Assembly: GCA_001910725.1 (NCBI GenBank)
Contig: MJGA01000003.1
Span: 124,001-188,000, forward strand
Source of the DNA: Phanerodontia chrysosporium
Lineage: Eukaryota > Basidiomycota > Agaricomycetes > Polyporales > Phanerochaetaceae
Length of the DNA stretch: 64,000 nt
Direction of reading: 5' to 3'
In this document: positions 57,472 through 64,000 of the stretch, one piece after another
Position numbering within the stretch: the stretch's first letter is position 1
Layout: each line of letters starts with the position of its first letter
Notes under the pieces: generated by a model
Databases searched by the model: none
Seen by the model: the letters and a program-made list of their open reading frames with translations, nothing else
What the model was told of the DNA's origin: nothing
Translations under genes and position numbers: made by a program

Positions 57472-58912
57472 CCACGTCAGAGCGACTTCGGCCCAAAACT
57501 CTTGGGTTTGGCCAGGATCGCATCCTCGCATGCACTGCAGAGGGCGCGTCACGCCCGTTCGGCACCCATGGTCGGCCGCCGTGTGCCCCAGCCTTGTTGC
57601 CTGCATTGCATATGATGTTGGGGGATGATCCCAGGCAAAAACGACCCTGGCCAGGTGGTATCTCCGCAGGACGCCCGGCCGTGACAGATGTTGCCTATTG
57701 CATGCATGAAGACGAGAGCGAATACGACACCTTGGCTTCGATATTAGCGACAACACGTCACTCGGCCCCAAAGTTCTGATAGACCTCACCGTCGCGGCTA
57801 CCATTTGGAGGATGACGGAGCAGAGTAGGACGCGAAAGCCTTGTACTTGCCAAGCGTGTCGCCAGCGGGCTGACGTTAGCACCCTCAGAGAGGACCCCGG
57901 ACACAGCCCTCTGTTGCGCCACGACGAGCGCCACGTTCAGTCTTGCTGCACCATCTGCTGCCTCCTTGCAGAGGGCTCATATACGGCCAGTTCTCTCCAA
58001 TCGACAGAGTCATATACAATAATTCTAAGCTAGCAGAGTGCCTCGCGAGGTTCTGCCCCTGCTCTCCTTCGGTGCTCTGACTCTCAGGCTACCTACTACT
58101 TCCGCAAGTCCTGGAACTCGATACTTCGGCATTCTAACACTGTGGAAGAGGGCAGATGCAAGTACATATACACGCTAGTCAGCATCCTGCTGAGTGGCGT
58201 AGATCCTCGCAGTGCTCAACGATGCCACTCGGGATGTCATAGCCGGCTGCCAACTCCGACCTTCGAGGCCGCGCATCCCCCAACACAGGTGTCCACTGCA
58301 CCGCCGCACCAGTGCGCCACATAATAACTACAACGTTGCTCCTCTCCGCAAGCAATGTAACGAGTTGGAGGTAATTGTTGGCTATTGTTCTTCCGGGCGA
58401 GACTAGTAACTCATGGTAAAGACGCCGTGTACATAGCGCAGCTTCATTTCCAGCTCCCTGCGACGCAAATCACAGCCTCATGAAGTACACAAGGAAGCTG
58501 GCGTCGTCCATCTCTCATTGCTCCAACAAAGCTGTCTCTATGTGCCATTGTATCCCGTCCTCGTGCGCGCCCTTATTCTCTCCCGCTCGAGGCCGCCCAT
58601 TTGCCCAACTTGGGAGCACGAGGACGCCATGGCGAACCAACAGAGCGAGAGGCGTGCTCAGTCTGGAAAACAATGCGGCTTCCGAAAGCGTGCTTCGGTG
58701 GCCCGTGGTCAGCCTCCACGCTCCGCACACATATATACGCCAGCCCTTGTTCGAATACGGCCCACACAGCTTGCACTCGTTCTCCCATCACTATTGCACC
58801 CTCCCTCGCGTCTCTGTTCCTGCTTCCTGTACCGCTGGCCGATACAACCCTGGTCGTTATCATTATTCATAAACGTTAACCCAAGATTTGGAGATTCCTG
58901 TTATTGAACACC
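57472..58912. other. long spacer, nothing firmly recognised
   Basis: About 1.4 kb. Several overlapping plus-strand frames at 58480-58907 have no protein-like features. CATATATACG at about 58730 followed by a pyrimidine-rich run (58770-58840) resembles a core promoter for the gene starting near 58913. Confidence 0.4.
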
Positions 58913-60043
58913 ATGTGGGCATTCTCTTGTCTCTCCTGCTACCGCGGTTGACACGTGTCTTGCCAGGCCCGCAACACCAAGCTCGACCCCGGCAACGGCC
59001 CAGACGACTATGTCGAGATCGTCTTCCCGTCGCACCCGCCACTCAAGCGCTTCAGGCTCGCACACGGCTGCTTCGACTGTGCGTGCGGCCTGCGCTTCCG
59101 CGACGCCCAAGAATGCCACGTGCGCACCTGATGCTTCCTCTCCTGCACCCTGTACTAACCCCCGTTCTGTTGATGTTCCAGCGGCACATATCCATCGAGT
59201 GCCCCCGCTACGACAAGTACCGCAGCGCACCGGCAGATGCCGCAGCACGCCGGCGCGGTCCCCCGTCGACGAAAGCGCAGGCGCGGCGCGGCCCCCAACA
59301 AAGCCTAACGCGCTCTTCATAGCCCCGCCCCAGCGCCGCGCGCGCGAAGTGGTGCGCCCGCGCCATGACCGTTCTCCGTTCGCACGCGCTGACGCGCCAC
59401 CAGCCGGGCAGCGCTCCGGCGCGGCGCGGCAGCGCAAGACGCGGGCGCGGACGTGGCGATGGACATGTCGGCGGACGCGCCGGCGGACAATGCTGCGCCC
59501 GCGCGATACCGCGACGCCCGCGGAGCCGTCGACACGCGACGCTACGCCCGCACTGTCCTTCGCGAGCAGCGACACCGAGACGGACGGCGCGCTCCCAGAC
59601 GAGGGCGGCGACTGGCAGTGCCGTTCCGCGCCGGAGGAGCCGCAGATGCTGTTCTACGCGTCGTCGCAGGACACGCTGCCCGACGCACTCAAGACGCCGC
59701 CGCTTGTGCCGTCGTCGCTGATGCCCGACCACATGCTCGGCGCCGCGCCTGCGCTGCCGTGGGAGCTGCAGTACCCGAGGAGCATTCGAACCCCATTCGC
59801 CGGTTTCTGGATGGCCTGCGGCGGCCCGTCGGACATCGGTTTGCTGCGTTCTATGCGGTCGGGATCCGCTCGCAGGACGATATCCAGGCGCTCGCTGGTA
59901 TGCCGCAGGACTGGGACACTGTCAAAACTGAGCTCATGAAGCACAATGTCACCCTCATGGAATGGCTGTGCATCAAGGCTGGCCTTGAGAAGATACGCGA
60001 AAAATGGGGCCTCGGCATACCCAAAGTCGATTGCGGAGACTGA
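58913..60043 (+). CDS. zinc-motif / SAM-like family protein A (5' end and frame uncertain)
   Basis: No named family. From the Met at 58913 the frame reads MWAFSCLSC, meets a TGA at 58949, then continues HVSCQARNTKLDPGNG; a Cys-rich start resembles the paralogue at 63301, but the stop means that the true start is unresolved. The firm part begins at 58967: FDCACGLRFRDAQECH, an intron (about 59120-59180), then RHISIECPRYDK, a C2H2-like zinc motif. A disordered middle includes the basic run PRRRKRRR in one frame and FASSDTETDGALPDEGGDWQ in another. One C is missing near 59774 before EEHSNPIRRFLDGL. The C-terminal module VGIRSQDDIQALAGMPQDWD to LMEWLCIKAGLEKIREKW resembles a SAM domain and the ends of two neighbouring genes. 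Confidence 0.6.
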
Positions 60044-60163
60044 GTTTGCTAGAATACGACCCCTGCTGAAGCTGCTTCTGCATGCCAACTATATATTGTA
60101 CAATGATATCCTGTCATACTGACATAAGCCAATAATCTCACCACACCACATTTGCTACTCACA

Positions 60164-61588
60164 CTAGTATTTGCTCTCAACACATTGCTTCGGCTTCCAG
60201 GCGTTCTTATAGCCTTCCACGATTTCCCTATCGAGCCTTTCCCACTTCTCGAGCCGCTCGATAGGCTTGACGTCCAGATCGATGGCCGTGATTGAGCCTC
60301 TTCCCTCCTCCGGAAGTCGGAGGATAAGTGAACAGTCCTTGAACGTCGCAGACAACAAATATGCAAGGCAGTAGTATTGCAGGTCTGCGACGTCCGGGTG
60401 GTCATGGTCCATCTGAGAATGCTTAGCCAAGTACACGGCCAAGAACTGCTTCCAGGCGTCCGCGTCCGGGTTGTCCAGGCCTGAACCCAACGGTGGGGCG
60501 GCCGGGGCGCCGTCGTCGGGGGACTGCGTCTGCAGCGCGACGCCCGGCTCCTGCGCTGCGTGATGCCGGCGCCAGAGCAGGGACAGGCCCTCGATGTCGA
60601 GCGGGTCGAGCGAGCGCTGCAGGTTCGCGAGCACGCGGAGCAGCGAGGTCTCGAGGAGCAGCGGGAGGACGCGGGCCACAAACGCGTCGCGGACGGTGTA
60701 CAGCGTGAAGTCGCCCGAGAGGCCGACCTGTGCTGCGAGCGGCTGGATCGAGGACGGCTGCGGCACACAGATGCTCGGTGTCAACAAAGCATGGAGGGCG
60801 GACGAAAGGGCGGCTTACGCTCGCGTCCGGGCGCACGGCCTGCCCGTGGACGAACACGCGCAGGTTGTTTGTCGTGCCGAGGAGCCGACCCACGCGTCCC
60901 AGAGCGCGAGCAACGCCCCGCGCACGCGGGACGGCTCGCCCGAGAAGAGGTCGAGCGGGCAGTAGCCCTCCGCCGCGCCGTCGCCCGCGCCGCCGTTGCG
61001 CAGGTGCGCGTGCATGCAGAAGCGGCACGTAGTCGTCTTCACGGGCGCCGTGTCTGGCGCGAGGTGCGCGGGCGACGGAAGAAACCCCCATTTGGGCTGG
61101 CGAAGGGCGTGTGAGGGTGCGAGGGGCATGACGCACAGGCGGGAGGGGGCGCACCTTGATCTCCACAGCGAGGACGCGCCCGCCGACGAGGTCCGCCGCG
61201 AGCACGGCGCGCCGCCGCTGCACGTCGATCGTGTCCTTCTCCCGCCGCTCCTCTGGTCTGTGCTCCTCGACGAGCGCGGCGAGCTCCTCGAGCCACTCCT
61301 GCGAGACCTGCACCGCCTCGAGCCGGGGGAGGTACTCCTCGGGCAGCAGGCGCGCGATGACCTCGCGCTGGAAGGCGATCGCGGGATCATCGGGGTCGTC
61401 GACTTGCGAGGTCGCAGGTGAGGGCGAGACTAGGGGAGACGAGACAGGGTCTTGCGCAATCGTAGGGCTGTTCCATCGAAAGCTTCATGTGGGGGGCCGG
61501 CATAGGAGAAGACAATGGAGGAGCCGCCTTCCGCGATGTACTTCCAGTCGCGCGGGGAGGTCGTCGTAACGTCCAGCGGGCTTGTCAT
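60164..61588 (-). CDS. IPK1: inositol-pentakisphosphate 2-kinase (two frame breaks)
   Basis: Makes InsP6 (phytate) from InsP5, a cofactor for mRNA export. Start MTSPLDVTTTSPRDWKYIAE, then GGSSIVFSYAGPP and LRLRKTLSRLP. A missing base in the GGGG run at 61433-61436 separates this from LVSPSPATSQVDDPDD and FQREVIARLLPEEYLP. AVEIKPKWGFLPSP, formed across an intron (about 61101-61157), and TCRFCMHAHLR with YCPLDLFSG are family hallmarks, including the zinc-ligand region. A second base is missing near 60891 before LGTTNNLRVFVHGQAV. After another intron the C-terminal lobe includes FTLYTVRDAFVARVLPLLL, ATFKDCSLILRLPEE and the catalytic-loop-type ITAIDLDVKPIERLEKWER, ending VESKY. Both breaks sit in short GC runs and look like consensus errors. 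Confidence 0.88.
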
Positions 61589-61793
61589 GGTAGAGATTGA
61601 GTCGTTGTGCGAGAGGATGGGGTCAGGTCATGGCGGAGTTGGAGTAAGCGATGGCTTTCCCTGAGGTTGGCGGTGATGCTGCGATGCACCAACAAACTAC
61701 ATCACAGCATATGTACTAGGATGTCGGTCGATGCCGATGCCTTCTTCAGCCTTGGCACTCTGTATTATCACTTCCAAGATAGAAGAATATGCA

Positions 61794-63301
61794 TTATATA
61801 GCTAATGATTGTGCCCGCTCAGTGAGGGCTTTTCGTATCGCCAGCCAGCCCACAAGCCGGCCTTCGGCGATGACCTCGCGCTTCAGGTCGTCCAATTCTC
61901 CTACAGACATGGTGCAGAGCATGTCAAGTGCTTCAGCAGTATCTAAGCCACTCTTGACAAAGATTGGAGCGAGGTGCTCCAAGGGTACACGGACTGTACC
62001 GAAGAACGCCTTGAGAGCAGAAGGGATCGCTGGATCCCCGCTCACGGATTCAGATACGTGTGACGGTAAAGATGGTGTGGAGTCGTGCACGGCAAATCTA
62101 GCAGTCAACACAGAACCTGCATTGGGGACCGCTGTCGGTTCGCCTCCTCGGACAGATGGGGAGAGCTGAGATTGCTGAATCGATTCCGCCGAAATCGAGC
62201 TGTTGTGCGATGTTGATATCTCCGATTCAAGCGGCAACTGCAGTTGGGTGAGAGAAGTCGACCGTCGTGTTTTAGCAAAGGCATCCTGCAGGACCACGGC
62301 CTGAATCGGGGCAGCCGACGGTTTGCCAGCATGGCGTTGGTATGGCTTCGACTTCTGGTCGGATTTCGAACCCGGGTTCGCTCTCGTATGGTCTCCTGCT
62401 TGTAGAGGATGCCGTGTAGCGAGCCAGTCAGGGGGGTGGGACGGCATATCCGACTGGAAGTCCGAACTGCGCGTCGCAGCTTTAGGAGACGCAACTGCCT
62501 CCAGAGCCATGATAGCTTCCGGGACACTGGCTCTTCGAGAGCCTCTGGCCGATTTTTGTTTTGTCCACGCCACGAGGTCAGCCAGTTCCGACTCTGAGAG
62601 TCCAGTAGCCTTGACTGCAGCTGTGTAGCGCAAAATGTAAAGGTGGAGAGACATTGTCGAGAATAATACGCACCTGCAATGTCCATGTTTTCAGCACTTT
62701 TTCTGCGTGGCGTTAGCTGTCTAGTTGCGATGTTCAATGTTCCAGCCGTAGGCGCACCATTTTCACCGTCTTCCTCGTCTTCCTCCTCGTCTTTGTGGTC
62801 ATGTAGGCTCGAGTCCGAGTCTTCTGCAAAGAGAATGAGTCTACGCGGACTAGCTGCGAGAGCGCGGTACTCACCATCAGCATCCTCCGTTTCTACGTCT
62901 TCGGGCCGCTCCCCCTCACATGTTCCACTGCGAGCGTGTTCCTGTTGAATGATGAGAATGGCGGAAAGAGACAGGTTCCAAGACGCCTTACCTGTATCCT
63001 CCTCGAAGAACCAGCGAATTCGATCGCGCATCGCGGGCACCGCCATAGCCCGTCCGAGTCACGGTAAACCGTGATCCTCTCCCTTTCTCCCTGATAGAGT
63101 AGCGAACACTCAAGCTGATGCACCTGCCTGTGGTGCTCCCGCAGAGACAGGTTGGTCGTCTCGCCGCACTGCGCGCACGCGTACCACCTTCAAAATTCAC
63201 CGTGAGAAGGGCACGAAAATTTTTGTAAACTATTCAAGCCTTCTAAGACAGGTACGAGAGACTCACTCGTCATTCAGGTCCCTGCTGGTAATCTTGGGCA
63301 T
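61794..63301 (-). CDS. zinc-motif / SAM-like family protein B
   Basis: Exon 1 is MPKITSRDLNDE; after an intron (about 63189-63266) comes WYACAQCGETTNLSLREHHR with QVHQLEC, a C2H2-like zinc motif, then DSDGLWRCPRCAIEFAGSSR. An acidic linker (HARSGTCEGERPEDVETEDA, DEEEDEEDGENGAP) and the basic RQLTPRRKSAENMDIA follow. The last exon contains KATGLSESELADLVAWTKQK, a long polar region, and ends with the compact helical module VPLEHLAPIFVKSGLDTAEA to LVGWLAIRKALTERAQSLAI. I infer a SAM-like interaction domain. The same module closes the gene at the right edge and, more distantly, protein A. The combination suggests a nuclear or RNA-related role, but nothing in the sequence proves it. The joined frame is intact. 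Confidence 0.7.
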
Positions 63302-63802
63302 GGTGTGCGGGTACGGTCAAAGCTGATGAGCCTGTGTCCTTGCAACGGCGCGCGGAGATAAATATTGGTGCCGTCCGAGGCAAGCTGCTTACGACGCGCC
63401 TATATGCGCTCCTCCATCGTCCGGCCTACGTATGATGGCTCATTGGCTGACCCGAATGGTTGGTAACTCGTTGAGTGCCAGCTGGGAGATGCATGTCGAC
63501 GGGGAGACACTGGACATCGGAGTCGAACTCCGCGGTCAGGCGAGGCGCTCAGCGAAGCTGGACATCTCAGATCTACACTTGCCCAAGAGGCCCTCCTAAT
63601 TGTACCACGGCGAGGGACGCACAAAACCATCCTTATTGGAGTATGATAGACAAATGGTGCCCTGGAAAATACTCCAGAAGTAGCTTATAGAATGCACGGC
63701 ATGTGCAGGAGAAGACCGTTACAACGGTACCTTCGGGACGATCGCGTACTATGCGAACTGTAACATGTCGATCGAAAAGACAGACAGGGAACCTTTCACT
63801 GC
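63302..63802. other. spacer between two family members
   Basis: Upstream region of protein B and 3' flank of protein C. GGAGTCGAACTCC at 63519-63531 resembles a tRNA B-box on the minus strand and CTGGACATC is repeated at 63510 and 63558, but no cloverleaf forms. No gene is called. Confidence 0.4.
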
Positions 63803-64000
63803 TTAGTCTGGTTGGCCCTGCAACGAGTCGGCTCGCTGCTCCAGAGCACGCTTGACAGCTAGCGAGCCCGCAAGCCGGCCCTTGGCCAAGATGTCCGCCT
63901 TCATGACCTCCCAGTAGCCTTCGACGGGCGTCGTGCAAAGCAGATCCAGAGTTGACTCCGTGCAGAAACCATGGTTGATGAATATAGGAGCAAGGTGCTG
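63803..64000 (-). CDS. zinc-motif / SAM-like family protein C (C-terminus only)
   Basis: The gene enters from beyond the right edge; 65 codons and the TAA are visible. The frame reads HLAPIFINHGFCTESTLDLL, ILAKGRLAGSLAVKRALEQR and ends ADSLQGQPD. Close to half of the residues match the C-terminus of protein B (HLAPIF, the T-LD-LCT pattern, GRL-G-LA, RA-SL), so the two genes are tandem paralogues on the same strand. Function unknown; a SAM-like module is inferred. Confidence 0.65.
   Translation of the reverse strand, partial: QHLAPIFINHGFCTESTLDLLCTTPVEGYWEVMKADILAKGRLAGSLAVKRALEQRADSLQGQPD

Noticed and set aside
58480..58907. Overlapping plus-strand frames of about 130 codons
   Set aside because: Two frames are open at once, composition is not protein-like, and a TATA-like site plus pyrimidine run suggest that this is a promoter.
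63500..63615. tRNA gene on the minus strand
   Set aside because: A B-box-like GGAGTTCGACTCC and an A-box-like TGGTACAATTAGG are present, but the T-stem pairs only with a five-base loop and no seven-base acceptor stem can be formed.

Overview
The window is nuclear DNA of a wood-decay basidiomycete, most likely a polypore. The evidence is GC-rich coding sequence broken by many GT-AG introns of about 50-70 bases, an aspartic protease of the polyporopepsin type, fungal glutamic peptidases (eqolisins), arrays of F-box/leucine-rich proteins, a GH5 exo-beta-1,3-glucanase and basidiomycete-style housekeeping genes. I see no bacterial, viral or organellar genes.

Layout. 1-2.6 kb holds a decayed alpha-1,3-glucan synthase fragment and a strange AT-rich stretch saturated with GAAA/TTTC. 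2.7-8.1 kb has an exo-beta-1,3-glucanase, riboflavin synthase and a Ser-rich coiled-coil protein. 8.4-13.8 kb is a minus-strand array of three F-box paralogues. 14.2-20.4 kb has a tiny membrane protein, a single-pass membrane protein, the aspartic protease and a cytochrome P450. 21.2-37.6 kb is a conserved block: class I myosin, its presumed chaperone UNC-45/She4, TRM6, an OAC1-type carrier, dynactin p27 and an Mdm1-type PXA-RGS-PX protein. 38.5-42.2 kb holds two further F-box paralogues from a segmental duplication. 42.4-52.4 kb has mitochondrial EF-Ts, NAF1, a hemerythrin-like protein, an ING/PHD protein, CutC and a delta-9 desaturase fused to cytochrome b5. 53.3-57.4 kb has an intradiol-dioxygenase-like protein, a 230-bp MITE and two eqolisins, one of which lacks both catalytic residues. 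58.9-64 kb has three members of a zinc-motif plus SAM-like family around an inositol-pentakisphosphate 2-kinase.

How genes fit together. Myosin I and UNC-45 are adjacent and co-oriented, a client beside its likely folding chaperone. The glucanase, the proteases and the glucan synthase remnant relate to cell wall or secreted degradation. The F-box genes are probable SCF ubiquitin-ligase adaptors of the kind that expand in Agaricomycetes. Several housekeeping pairs are divergent with short shared promoters (EF-Ts/NAF1, UNC-45/TRM6, OAC1/dynactin, CutC/desaturase).

Data quality. At least a dozen apparent one-base frame breaks interrupt otherwise conserved genes, including genes whose homologues are important or essential elsewhere. 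Many lie in short C/G runs, so I read most of them as consensus errors rather than pseudogenes. Spans are given from start to stop codon including introns.
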